DNA from: Gemmatimonadota bacterium
GTDB lineage: Bacteria; Gemmatimonadota; Gemmatimonadetes; Longimicrobiales; Gaopeijiaceae
DNA length: 64,000 nt
Direction of reading: 5' to 3'
Assembly (NCBI GenBank): GCA_022827345.1
Contig: JAJDTB010000073.1
Location: forward strand, 62,001-126,000
The notes below the pieces were generated by a model. The model did no database searches and had not been told where the DNA came from. It saw only the letters and a program-made list of their open reading frames with translations. This document shows, in pieces, positions 14,918-23,746 of the stretch. How positions within the stretch are numbered: the stretch's first letter is position 1; every line of letters begins with the position of its first letter. The position numbers were made by a program, and so were the translations under genes.

Positions 14918-17104
14918 ATGCGCATCCGGATGTTCAGCGGCGTTGCCGCGGTGCTGGTTTTGTCGTGTGTGACGGGGTGCGGGGATCGGGGAGCATCGAC
15001 GGGGGCGGACGCGGAATCGGGTGGGCCCGATCGACCGGACGCCGGCGTCGGGACCCGGACTCCCGCCGGCGCACAACCCCCCGGCGACCCCTGGCCCGAT
15101 CGGCACTCCGAATACCACGACAGCGTGGGCGACGTCCCGGAGTACCGCGCCATCCAGGCCGGACTCGCACGCGGCTGGAACACCTGGGACAGTCGGGACG
15201 TGCTGCGCTACGTCCTGCTGCCCGAGGGCCTCGCGGTCGACCTGGCGATCAAGCGGCACGCGTGGCTCGAAGAGGGCTACCTGAACGACGCGCTGATCGG
15301 ACGACGCGGCGACGACGTCGAGACGATCCGCCCCGGCGTGCACGCGCTCGACGGCTCGTACATGCGGCTGGAAATCGAATGGCAGGGGCTCGCGGCCACC
15401 GTCGAGGCGGGACACGCGGGCGATGACCTGGTGGTGCTGGTGACGCCGGGCGGCGCCGATAGCACCGAGTTTGTCGGCCAAAATGAGCCAGAAATGGCCG
15501 ACAACGATCAGGAATCGCCGCTTGTCGGCCAGAATCGCCCCGAAATGGCCGACAAAACCGGCCACTACGAACTGATCGTCAGTGCCGGGCTGGCCTGGAA
15601 CCGCCCGGGAGTGGTCGAATCGACCGAAGCCGGCCCCGTCGCCCGGCTGCCGTCCGACACATATCCGGTTCACGTCATCGGCACGACAGAGAGCGACCCC
15701 TACACCGAGACCCTCCTCCCGCACCAGGTCGTGCGCCTCGACCGGCCCGCCGGCATCTCCACCGGCCGCCCCCGCACCCTCGACGACATCCGCGCCGCCC
15801 TCGACGCCGCCCGGCAATCGCTCCAGGCCCGCGCCGCCAGCTACGGCGCCCTCGCCGACGCCTACCTTGCCGTCACCTCCGGCATCGCCTGGAACACCAT
15901 CTACGAGCCCCGCCACGACCGCGTCGTCTCGACCGTCGGCCGCCTCTGGAACCAGGAGTACGGCGGCGTGGCCCTCTTCGGCTGGGACAACTTCTTCCTG
16001 GCCTACATGACCGCGCTCGACAACCGCGAACTGGCGCTGGCCAACGTCATCGAGCACCTGCGCGGCGCGACGGCCGAGGGATTCCTCCCCAACGACAACC
16101 GCGGCAACGGCAGCAAGTCCTGGGACCGCTCCCAGCCGCCGGTGGGCGGGATCATGGTGCGCGAGGTGTACCGCCGGTACCCCGAGCCGTGGTTCCTGGA
16201 GGCCGCCTTCGATCCCCTCCTGGCATGGAACCGCTGGTGGCCGACGAAGCGGCTCAACGAAGGGCTCCTCAGCTACGGTTCCCACGAGGCGCGGAACCCG
16301 TTCGACGAGCCGTCAGTGCGCACGAAGACCACCGCCGGCTACGAGTCCGGCATGGACGACTCGCCGATGTACGAGGACGTGCCGTTCAACCGCGAGAAGA
16401 ACACGCTCGAGCTGCAGGACGTGGGGCTGACCAGCCTCTACATCGCCGACTGCCTGGCGCTGGCCGAGCTGGCCGGCCTCCTCGGCCGGGGCGCCGAAGC
16501 CGCCGAGCTGACCGACCGGGCGCGCGCGTTCTCGGAAGCCCTGGACGCCCTCTGGGTCGAGGACCGCGGCTATTACCTGAACTACCGCACCGACCTCGGC
16601 CGGCCCTCGACCCGCCGCTCCCCGACCCTCTTCTACCCGCTGCTCGCAGGAGTGCCCGCCGCGCCGCGCGCCGAACGCATGATCAGGGAGCATCTGCTCA
16701 ACCCGGCCGAATTCTGGGGCGACTACGTCCTCCCCTCCACGACGCGCGACGATCCCTCCTTCCCTCGCCAGCGATACTGGAAGGGAGCGATATGGCCGCC
16801 CTTGAACTTCCTCACCTACCTCGGGCTGCGCCGGGCGGGGGCCTACGACGTGGCGTCGGAGCTGTCGCAGCGCTCGCTGGACATGTTCGTCTCCGAGTGG
16901 CACCGGAAGGGGTACGTGAGCGAGAACTACTCGTCGATCACCGGCGCGGGCGACGACGAGCGGCTGTCGAGCGATCCGTTCCATTCGTGGGGAGCGCTGT
17001 TCGGGATCATGGCGTTCATCGAGGCGGGGCATCTGGCGGCGCCGGAGGGTGCGCTCCCGCAAAGGCAGTCAAACCAGAGACGATCCAGGGGCGGCGCGAC
17101 CTGA
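14918..17104 (+). CDS. GH63/MGH1-like glycoside hydrolase, lipoprotein
   Basis: A 728-residue exported glycosidase. The lipoprotein signal is MRIRMFSGVAAVLVLSCVTG before Cys. A beta-sandwich N-domain precedes an (alpha/alpha)6 barrel from about residue 300. Barrel motifs are GWDNFFLAYM, SGMDDSPMYE (likely general acid Asp) and GYVSENYSS (likely catalytic base Glu), as in GH63 glucosidases such as YgjK. It probably releases sugar that the divergent symporter imports. The N-domain contains a 17-codon in-frame duplication formed by two palindromes (15471-15555), giving VGQNEPEMAD and VGQNRPEMAD. Confidence 0.88.
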   Translation: MRIRMFSGVAAVLVLSCVTGCGDRGASTGADAESGGPDRPDAGVGTRTPAGAQPPGDPWPDRHSEYHDSVGDVPEYRAIQAGLARGWNTWDSRDVLRYVLLPEGLAVDLAIKRHAWLEEGYLNDALIGRRGDDVETIRPGVHALDGSYMRLEIEWQGLAATVEAGHAGDDLVVLVTPGGADSTEFVGQNEPEMADNDQESPLVGQNRPEMADKTGHYELIVSAGLAWNRPGVVESTEAGPVARLPSDTYPVHVIGTTESDPYTETLLPHQVVRLDRPAGISTGRPRTLDDIRAALDAARQSLQARAASYGALADAYLAVTSGIAWNTIYEPRHDRVVSTVGRLWNQEYGGVALFGWDNFFLAYMTALDNRELALANVIEHLRGATAEGFLPNDNRGNGSKSWDRSQPPVGGIMVREVYRRYPEPWFLEAAFDPLLAWNRWWPTKRLNEGLLSYGSHEARNPFDEPSVRTKTTAGYESGMDDSPMYEDVPFNREKNTLELQDVGLTSLYIADCLALAELAGLLGRGAEAAELTDRARAFSEALDALWVEDRGYYLNYRTDLGRPSTRRSPTLFYPLLAGVPAAPRAERMIREHLLNPAEFWGDYVLPSTTRDDPSFPRQRYWKGAIWPPLNFLTYLGLRRAGAYDVASELSQRSLDMFVSEWHRKGYVSENYSSITGAGDDERLSSDPFHSWGALFGIMAFIEAGHLAAPEGALPQRQSNQRRSRGGAT
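15471..15555 (+). repeat. Two tandem 34-bp palindromes inside the glycosidase gene
   Basis: TTGTCGGCCA and TGGCCGACAA form perfect 10-bp arms at 15471-15480/15495-15504 and again at 15522-15531/15546-15555, each around a 14-base loop. The two units are offset by 51 bases, so the reading frame is kept. Confidence 0.9.
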
Positions 17105-17152
17105 CCGGCCACTCCCCATGCAACGCACCCTTGCAATCAAGTGCGCAGTAGC

Positions 17153-17172
17153 ACCGAACCCGGTCATTCGGT
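17153..17172. promoter_or_regulatory. Inverted repeat upstream of hicBA
   Basis: ACCGAA (17153-17158) and TTCGGT (17167-17172) flank an 8-base spacer, 76 bases before the antitoxin start. It could be an autoregulatory operator, but this HicB has no obvious separate DNA-binding domain. Confidence 0.35.
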
Positions 17173-17247
17173 AGAGTCAATGGACCATGAATCTCGACCC
17201 GATCCGTACCACTTTGGTCGGCAACCCAAATAGCTGGGAGGTCTGTT

Positions 17248-17469
17248 ATGGACCTGCAATGCATGGCGGTGTTCCGGAAAGTTCCTGAAGGCTACATCGC
17301 CTTCATCGAGGAGTTTCCCGGTGCCAACACCCAAGGCGCTTCGCTCGAAGAAGCGCGAGCGAACCTTCGCGAAGCCGTCGCCCTGGTGATCGAGGCCAAC
17401 CGGGAAATGGCACGCGAGGACACCAGCGGCGAGGCGGTCATCAGAGAGTCCATCACCGTCACGGCGTGA
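17248..17469 (+). CDS. hicB: HicB-family antitoxin
   Basis: A 73-residue HicB antitoxin with the partial RNase-H-like fold: FRKVPEGYIAFIEEFPGANT, then QGASLEEARANLREAVALVI. It neutralises HicA by direct binding. It is at the short end for the family and lacks the C-terminal HTH or ribbon-helix-helix extension many HicB proteins carry. ATG at 17248 follows GGGAGG. Its stop overlaps the start of hicA (GTGA), giving the antitoxin-first order. Confidence 0.9.
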   Translation: MDLQCMAVFRKVPEGYIAFIEEFPGANTQGASLEEARANLREAVALVIEANREMAREDTSGEAVIRESITVTA

Positions 17470-17660
17470 AGCGTCGGGACTTGCTGCGGCACTTGGCACA
17501 ACACGGGTGTGTCTTCCTGCGTGAGGGCGGGAACCACACCCTCTACATCAACCGGACGGCCAAGAAGGTCTCGACGATTCCCCGGCACAACGAGATCAAC
17601 CGGGACCTTGCCAGAAAGATCTGCAAGGATCTCCAGGTGCCCCGGCCTCCAGACAGCTAA
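17466..17660 (+). CDS. hicA: HicA-family mRNA interferase toxin
   Basis: A 64-residue HicA toxin with a dsRBD-like fold: KRRDLLRHLAQHGCVFLREG, then GNHTLYIN with the catalytic His at position 24 and TIPRHNEINRDLARKICKDL. It degrades mRNA ribosome-independently unless bound by HicB. It starts with GTG at 17466, overlapping the hicB stop by four bases. All conserved residues are present, so it should be active. Confidence 0.9.
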   Translation: MKRRDLLRHLAQHGCVFLREGGNHTLYINRTAKKVSTIPRHNEINRDLARKICKDLQVPRPPDS

Positions 17661-17730
17661 GATGGCGACGGCAACCAATCGGCCGATGGTGGTGTCCACA
17701 CCGTAACGTCGCGAATGGAGATCCGAGTTC

Positions 17731-18926
17731 GTGAGGTCGGTATCGATGGTTCCAGACCCGGTCAGTCAAATGCGTCCGCAGTCAGGCGTGGTCCTGACGG
17801 CGGCTCTGGGTGCGTGCGCGATCGCGCAGGACGGCGGCGCCCCTAGCGTCGTCGAAAACACCCTGGCGTCGAGCTGGCAGTCGACCGGCGAATGGACGCT
17901 GGAAGAGGATCTGCGGCTGTACGGTCCTCCCGGCGGTTACTTCGGGGCCGTCGGCGCGGTTACGACGGACTCCCGCGACAACATCTTCGTGCTCGATGGA
18001 TTCGCGCAGGAGATCCATGTCTTCGATTCCGAGGGCGCCCACCTCCGGACCATGGGTGGGGAGGGCGAAGGCCCCGGCGAATTCAGGATGGCGCAGGCGC
18101 TGGCCATGGGGCCGGGCGATAGTCTGTGGGTTACGGATCCGATGATCAGGCGGTACTCGGTGTTCGGTCCGGACAGCGGGTTTGCAAGGGTGCTGACCCG
18201 TCGAATCAATGGGGGAGCCGTGTCGGAGCGGTGCAGCCTGGCTGAGGACGGCAGCTACCTGGAGTGGGCGACGCGCTTTCCGAATGAGGAACGAACCGGG
18301 GACCTGGGTGACATCGATCTTCTCCACATCTATCCCGTGCGGGTCTCGCCGGACGGCGAGCGGCAGGACACGCTGCCGAGGCTGGAGTTCGTCCAGGCAA
18401 TGACGGACATGCCGTCGATGGGAATACGCAGACCGGTCTGGATCGGCCCGGCGCTGCGACGCACCTTCAACTGCAGCGGCAGCTTCTGGTTTGCGCAGAG
18501 CGAGAGTACCGTCTCTACAGGCGCACTCTCGAAGGAGACACCACGTTGATCACTTCGCTGACCGACGCCAGGCCCGCGGATACCGGCGAGGCCGACCGGG
18601 ACGAGCTGCGCCGCCTGTTCGGGGAGAGGCCGGCTGTGTTGGCGGACCAGCTGCGCGCCCTGCCGGAAAAGAAGCCGATCATCGAAAAGATGTTCGTGGA
18701 CGGAGCGGGCCGCCTGTTCGTGATTCCGGAGACCTCCCGGGTGGAACCGGGCACCGCAATCGATGTGTTCCGCGATGACGGATTGTACGTGGGCCGGCTT
18801 GAGGTGCCGGAAACCGTGACGCTGACGTACCACCGGGGCGCCCACGCGACCCCCGAATACCTGCTCTTCGCAGGTGCGGATGACGCGGGAACCCCGTACG
18901 TCACCCGGCTGCGAATGAGGCCGTAG
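17731..18926 (+). pseudogene. 6-bladed beta-propeller lipoprotein, frameshifted
   Basis: The first frame (17731-18549) encodes the N-terminal two thirds of a propeller: LGAC lipobox, ITTD-like blade starts, and MGGEGEGPGEFRMAQALAMG. The second (open to 18926) encodes the C-terminal third. Reading the second frame back gives EREYRLYRRTLEGDTTLITS, the usual propeller continuation. The frame changes by -1 near 18490-18505, best explained by loss of one base. The start is uncertain: GTG 17731, or ATG 17770, where MRPQSGVVLTAALGAC makes a better signal. It is either decayed or a sequencing error. Confidence 0.75.
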
Positions 18927-18928
18927 CC

Positions 18929-19651
18929 ATGTCGACATCCCATTCCGCAGCCGCGCCCAAGCTCGGACCCCTGGCCCCCGGTGCCGTTGCTCCATCGGGC
19001 CTGGGCGACGGCCGCGAGACCGGTCAGCGCCGTGCAACCAATCCCCGGCCCACCGGTGTCACCGTTCCGAAAGCAGGAGAACCGGCGCACGACCGGAGAC
19101 TCGGCTCGGTGACCGAAGCGCAACTCATACAGCGGTTGAAGGACGGAGATCAGTCGGTCGCGCGCACGCTGTACGATTCGCACGTCGACCGGGTCTTCCG
19201 GCTGTGCTATCGGTTCGCGGGAGAGTACGACCTCGCCCAGGACTTCACCCAGGAGACGTTCGTGCGCGCGTTCACCAGGATCGGCATGTTCCGCGGCGAG
19301 GCGGCGTTCGGCACCTGGATCTCGGCGATCGCGACGACCGTCTCGCTCAACGCCTTGAGGCGCGTGAAGCGCTTCCGCACCCGCGAGGTGGAGCTGAACG
19401 ACGAACTCCGCGGCCATGGCCCGTCCTCTTCCGTCGAACCCGACGTCAAGGCGGACCTGTACCGCGCCATCGACCGACTCCCCGAACGCAGCCGGGCCGT
19501 CTTCGTGCTCCACGACATCGAGGGCTACACCCACGAGGAGATCGGCACCATCCTCGGCATCCATACGGGAACCTCCAAATCACAGCTCTTCCGCGCCCGC
19601 AAACGGTTGCGCAAGGCGCTGGCGATCCACGCGGCGGAGTGGCAGTCGTGA
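18929..19651 (+). CDS. RNA polymerase ECF sigma factor
   Basis: A sigma-70 family ECF factor of 240 residues. Region 2 (FRLCYRFAGEYDLAQDFTQE) and region 4 (LPERSRAVFVLHDIEGYTHE, then IGTILGIHTGTSKSQLFRAR) are both clear. The first 60 residues are low-complexity; GTG at 19109 (VTEAQLIQRLKDGD) is a possible shorter start. ATG at 18929 has GAGG upstream. It overlaps the anti-sigma gene by four bases and heads a four-gene set with a HEAT protein and a propeller. Confidence 0.9.
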   Translation: MSTSHSAAAPKLGPLAPGAVAPSGLGDGRETGQRRATNPRPTGVTVPKAGEPAHDRRLGSVTEAQLIQRLKDGDQSVARTLYDSHVDRVFRLCYRFAGEYDLAQDFTQETFVRAFTRIGMFRGEAAFGTWISAIATTVSLNALRRVKRFRTREVELNDELRGHGPSSSVEPDVKADLYRAIDRLPERSRAVFVLHDIEGYTHEEIGTILGIHTGTSKSQLFRARKRLRKALAIHAAEWQS

Positions 19652-20724
19652 GCGGCCTCGACCGGTTCACGGCGTTCCTCCGGCGTACGGCAGCGGGCTA
19701 CAACGAGCCGCCCGAAGTCCCTGCGGAAGCGATCTGGAGGGGTGTGGAGGAGGGTGTGGCGGACTCCGCGGCGGCGCTCTCGGATGCGACCGGCCAGCCA
19801 GCCCATGCAGGTGCGCCTGCGGGTGCCGACCCTGCGGACGCTGCCCCGATCCACGCGCCCGGCTACCATGCCCCCCCCCCGCCCCCCCCACGCGACGAGA
19901 TGTGGGAGCGGATCGAGGCGTCCTGGGCGCTGCGACAGGCAGCCCCCCCGGCTTCCGCCAAGGCTGGAGCGGCCCCCCGCTGGCGCCCGGCGTGGACGGG
20001 TCGGCGCGGGACGGCTGGTTGGGCCGCGGCACTCGCGGCGGCCGCGTCCCTCGTGCTGGGCATCGTGCTCGGCCGCGGAGCGAGCACCCCGGATTCCGGC
20101 GGGATGGCGGTGCCAACCGCCGCTCCGACCCCCGCCGCCCTGGCGCCCGAAACCGAGATGCCGTCCGTCGCAGCAGCTGAGCCGGCGCCGGAGCAGACAG
20201 ACGATCCCGGTGTTTTCGGTGCGGAGGCAGCCAGCGACGAAACGACTGCGGTGGCCGCATCCGTCGACATGCCGGAGGCCGGGACGGAAGCGCGCCGCCT
20301 GATAGCGGTCAACGCGCGGGCGGAGCCTGCGGCGGCGGTCAGCCACGAGGCCCTGCACACGGGCCGGCACCTTCAACCTCGCCGCTACGCACCCGAGCAG
20401 GACTACCTCACCGCCCGGCACCTGGGACGGGCCGCCACCCTGCTCACCGCCTTCCGGACGGACCGGCGAACTACCGCATCCGAACAGGACCTGGCGCAGT
20501 GGGCGCGAGAGCTGCTGGTGGACACCCGCATGTTCCTGGGCCTGTCCGATTTCGGTTCGCCGATCGAACAGGTGCTGCTCGAAGACCTGGAACTCGTCCT
20601 GATCCAGATCGCCGGCCTGGGTCCCGGCGCACCGGACTTCGAGTGGGCTCTGGCGCGTGAGAGCATGGAGCGGCGGGGCACGCTGACCCGACTGCGGACC
20701 GCAAGCGTGGAAGGCGAGACATGA
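19648..20724 (+). CDS. Membrane anti-sigma factor-like protein
   Basis: A 358-residue protein starting with GTG at 19648, overlapping the sigma factor stop, so coupled to it. A cytoplasmic N-terminal part (FTAFLRRTAAGYNEPPEVPA) and a polyproline stretch precede one membrane segment (GWAAALAAAASLVLGIVLG, about residue 125). The periplasmic part is Ala/Pro-rich and ends in a helical domain. No zinc motif is seen, so the assignment rests on position and topology. It carries a C10-G-C8 tract (19871-19889) that could slip. Confidence 0.75.
   Translation: MSGLDRFTAFLRRTAAGYNEPPEVPAEAIWRGVEEGVADSAAALSDATGQPAHAGAPAGADPADAAPIHAPGYHAPPPPPPRDEMWERIEASWALRQAAPPASAKAGAAPRWRPAWTGRRGTAGWAAALAAAASLVLGIVLGRGASTPDSGGMAVPTAAPTPAALAPETEMPSVAAAEPAPEQTDDPGVFGAEAASDETTAVAASVDMPEAGTEARRLIAVNARAEPAAAVSHEALHTGRHLQPRRYAPEQDYLTARHLGRAATLLTAFRTDRRTTASEQDLAQWARELLVDTRMFLGLSDFGSPIEQVLLEDLELVLIQIAGLGPGAPDFEWALARESMERRGTLTRLRTASVEGET
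19871..19889 (+). repeat. Poly-C tract (C10-G-C8) inside the anti-sigma gene
   Basis: Ten C, one G and eight C encode the polyproline stretch upstream of the membrane segment. Homopolymers this long are prone to slipped-strand changes; loss or gain of one base would truncate the protein before its membrane anchor. Confidence 0.85.
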
Positions 20725-20780
20725 CCGAGAGCGACCGAATCGCACATGTGACGTGCGGTCACGATACAGGAGGCAGAGAG

Positions 20781-22559
20781 ATGACGATCCGAAATGCAAC
20801 GACCAACGGCAGGAAGATGATGACGGCCGCCGGGATGACCCTGGCCCTTCTCGTGGCGGCGGACGCAACCGTGATGACCGCCGGGTCCGCGGCTCCATGG
20901 GGAAGCGGCCATCTCAACGCGCAGAATGCTGTCGAGGAGACGCTGTTCCTCGAGGCGAGGTCGCTGATCAACCAGACGAATTGGCAGGAAGCCGCCAACA
21001 AGTTCCGGGAACTCCGCGAGAACTTCCCCGGAGGATACCACGTCAACGATTCGTTCTACTGGGAAGCCTTCGCCCGCTACCGGGGGCTGGGCCAGAAGGA
21101 ACAGGCGGTCCTGCTCCTCGAAAACATGCTGGAGAACGTTCCGGATACCATTTCGGCCGATGGAGTGGAATTCCATCGCGTCAACGACGCGCGTCAGCTC
21201 CGCCTGCGCATCCTCGGCGAGTTGGCGGAAGAGGGCGATCCCCGAGCCGCGCAAGAGGTGCTGCGCCAGTCGGAGCTGGCTATCGGACGGGCAGCGGACG
21301 TTGCTGCGGTCAGAAGATCAATGGAGGCTTCCCTTTCGGCGGCAGAGCGCCAGTCGGAACTGGCTATCGGACGCCTAGCGGCCGTTGCATCGGTCAGGAG
21401 ATCAATGGAGGCTTCCCTTTCGGCGGCAGATTCCGCAATGACCGCCATGTTGCCGTCCCTCGACACGCTGGAAGAGGTGACCCGATCGGGCCTTGAGGTG
21501 CTGACGGACACGCAAGGTGAGGTGGTCCTCCGTGCGGCCGATGTGACATACAGATCACTCGGCGGGTTGTTGGAGGCTCTTTCGGATGGAGTCTTGAGAC
21601 GCAACAGGCGCCAACTGCCGGAACACTGTGAGGACGCGTCGGTTCAGCAGGAGGCGCTGACGGCGCTGATGCGCCTGGAGACGGACCGCATCCAGATCCT
21701 GCGCAGCGTGATCGACCGGGACGACGAGTGTTCCGTCAATCTGCGCGATTACGCGGTCGAGCGGCTTGCGCGTGAAGAGACCGAGGAGGCACAGCGGGAA
21801 CTGATCGCTCTGGCCGCCAACCATCCGGATCCCGAGACCAGGCGGTCGGCCGTGCAGGGCCTGCGCCGGTTCGACACCCAGGCGGCGGTGGATGCCCTCG
21901 TCAACGTGCTCACGCAAGCGGACGACTCGGACATCCAGGAGGCGGCGATCGCGGGGCTCCAGCGCAGCGAAAACGCGGGTGCGCTCACCGCTCTCGAAGC
22001 CTATGCCGCGGACGCGTCCAGGCCGGAGGAACTCCGCGAGGACGCGATCGTGGCCCTGGGCAGACGCTCCGACATCGAAGCCGGAGTCCTGATCCGGCTG
22101 TATCCCGCACTCGAGACTGAAGATCTGAAGTCCGCTCTGATCGGCAGATTGCGAAGGATCGTGGAGAACGGGGACGAGGAAGCGGAATCCTGGCTCTTAG
22201 ACCTGACCTTCAACACCGGGGAGGCGGTGGACATTCGTTCCGAGGCGCTCGACGCCTGGTTGAGAAGCCAGTCGCTGCAGCTTTCAAGTCTGGCCGAGGC
22301 CCACGGGCGCCTGACGGAATCCAGCTTGAGGGAACGCATCTTCTACGCCCTGTACCGCAGGGCTGATCGCGCCGACGACGAGGCCGACAAAACCGAGGTC
22401 GTCAGGATGATGGTCGAGCTCGCCCGGATGGAATCCGACCCGGAGGTACGCGAGCGCGCGGTGTACTGGCTGGGCAGAACCGGATCCCCTGAAGCGGTCG
22501 ACTTCCTCCTGGAATTGCTGCGCGCACCTCCCATGGATACCTTGCCAAAGACCAGGTGA
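20781..22559 (+). CDS. Exported HEAT-repeat protein
   Basis: A 592-residue exported protein. The signal peptide runs through TAAGMTLALLVAADATVMTA; ATG at 20781 is used because AGGAGG lies just upstream. A tetratricopeptide-like N-terminal helical domain (FLEARSLINQTNWQEAANKF) is followed by HEAT/PBS repeats through the C-terminal half (AVQGLRRFDTQAAVDALVNV, EAAIAGLQRSENAGALTALE). Residues 162-217 hold an almost exact 28-residue tandem duplication. It follows the sigma/anti-sigma pair, a common arrangement in this kind of bacterium, and probably works in the envelope as a protein-binding scaffold. Confidence 0.85.
   Translation: MTIRNATTNGRKMMTAAGMTLALLVAADATVMTAGSAAPWGSGHLNAQNAVEETLFLEARSLINQTNWQEAANKFRELRENFPGGYHVNDSFYWEAFARYRGLGQKEQAVLLLENMLENVPDTISADGVEFHRVNDARQLRLRILGELAEEGDPRAAQEVLRQSELAIGRAADVAAVRRSMEASLSAAERQSELAIGRLAAVASVRRSMEASLSAADSAMTAMLPSLDTLEEVTRSGLEVLTDTQGEVVLRAADVTYRSLGGLLEALSDGVLRRNRRQLPEHCEDASVQQEALTALMRLETDRIQILRSVIDRDDECSVNLRDYAVERLAREETEEAQRELIALAANHPDPETRRSAVQGLRRFDTQAAVDALVNVLTQADDSDIQEAAIAGLQRSENAGALTALEAYAADASRPEELREDAIVALGRRSDIEAGVLIRLYPALETEDLKSALIGRLRRIVENGDEEAESWLLDLTFNTGEAVDIRSEALDAWLRSQSLQLSSLAEAHGRLTESSLRERIFYALYRRADRADDEADKTEVVRMMVELARMESDPEVRERAVYWLGRTGSPEAVDFLLELLRAPPMDTLPKTR
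21264..21431 (+). repeat. 84-bp tandem duplication in the HEAT-repeat gene
   Basis: Units 21264-21347 and 21348-21431 are nearly identical, encoding RQSELAIGRAADVAAVRRSM and RQSELAIGRLAAVASVRRSM plus EASLSAA. The high identity points to a recent in-frame duplication of a helical segment. Confidence 0.9.
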
Positions 22560-22584
22560 TCCCGGTAGATGCGGAGGTACAACC

Positions 22585-23739
22585 ATGGGGCGTGCGCGGA
22601 CTCGGGCGACTACAGTTGCGGCGATCCTGCTGGCGGCAGGCTGTGGCGGTGGAGACGACAGCCCGGATTCCGGCGTCCAGCCCGACGTCCCCGTCTACGA
22701 GGGCGCGATCGACCTCGAGATCGGTGAATTCGAGGGCGACGATCCCTACCTGTTCACCTATATCGGCCATGTGGTCTCTGACGAACGGGGACGGATCGTC
22801 GTCGCCGACATGCGCACGAGCGAGGTTCGCGTCTTCGAGCCCGACGGGCGCTTCGCCTTCCGCTTCGGCGGCCCCGGAGAGGGGCCCGGTGAACTGACCG
22901 ACCCCTCCTCTCTGGAGTTCGGTCCCGATGGCGGACTCTGGGTGCGCGAGAGCACCCGGTTCAGCGTGTTCAGCCTTGATTCGGCGGGCGCGGAGTACCA
23001 GAGGGTCGTGAGAAGTCCCAATGTCGGCGTGGTCGGAGTCATTGGTCCCTTCACCTTCGACCCGGACGGACAGCTGATCGCCGTTGGGTCCCTGTTCGAC
23101 GGCCAGGCGAGCCGGGAGGTGCGACTCCGCCTCGATGCCGACGGGAGGGTGGACACCCTTCATCTGGCCCCCGCGGAGCGCCAGGCCGCGGGCCAGACCA
23201 CGGTCCCGGTCGAAAGAGGGCCCTTCAGGGGCGTGTCCTACCTTCATCAGCCCTTCGGACCAACGTGGGTTCACGCTCACGCGCGTGGAGGTTCATGGGC
23301 AGAGGCGGTCACGACCGAGTACGCGATCAACTACCATGCGCAGGACGGCACCGTGTCCTTGATTGAGGGTCCGTCGTTCCCGGGACCGCCGCTCAGCGAG
23401 GATGACCGGGAATGGGCGCGGACCCGGATGGACCGCGAGGTGGACCGGGCCGGGATTGCGGAACACCCGTTTGGGATTCCCGAGCGCAAGCCTCCGCTGG
23501 CCGGGATGTTCTTCGACCGCAATGACCGTCTGTGGGTCGAGCGGACGCCAGCCCACGGGGCGACAATGCGCGAGGCCGATGTCTATGACGGCACGACGCT
23601 CATGGCGAGGTACCGCTGGCCGCGCCGAATCCAGGACTACCCGAGGCCCTGGGCTACCGAGTCGCTGCTGTACGGAGTGACCGTCGACTCGCTCGGCGTC
23701 CAGCGCGTGGCACGGGTGCGCTTCGGCCCTGGCTCCTGA
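22585..23739 (+). CDS. 6-bladed beta-propeller lipoprotein
   Basis: An intact 384-residue propeller lipoprotein. The signal is MGRARTRATTVAAILLAAGC. Blade motifs are HVVSDERGRIVVADMRTSEV, FRFGGPGEGPGELTDPSSLE and a C-terminal PLAGMFFDRNDRLWVERTPA. ATG at 22585 has GGAGG seven bases upstream. It is the last gene of the sigma/anti-sigma/HEAT set, 25 bases after the HEAT gene, and is convergent with osmC. The ligand is unknown. Confidence 0.87.
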   Translation: MGRARTRATTVAAILLAAGCGGGDDSPDSGVQPDVPVYEGAIDLEIGEFEGDDPYLFTYIGHVVSDERGRIVVADMRTSEVRVFEPDGRFAFRFGGPGEGPGELTDPSSLEFGPDGGLWVRESTRFSVFSLDSAGAEYQRVVRSPNVGVVGVIGPFTFDPDGQLIAVGSLFDGQASREVRLRLDADGRVDTLHLAPAERQAAGQTTVPVERGPFRGVSYLHQPFGPTWVHAHARGGSWAEAVTTEYAINYHAQDGTVSLIEGPSFPGPPLSEDDREWARTRMDREVDRAGIAEHPFGIPERKPPLAGMFFDRNDRLWVERTPAHGATMREADVYDGTTLMARYRWPRRIQDYPRPWATESLLYGVTVDSLGVQRVARVRFGPGS

Positions 23740-23746
23740 CGCGCGG

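Noticed and set aside
15471-15555. CRISPR-like repeats
   Set aside because: Only two copies, inside a coding region, with 17-base spacing and no cas genes.
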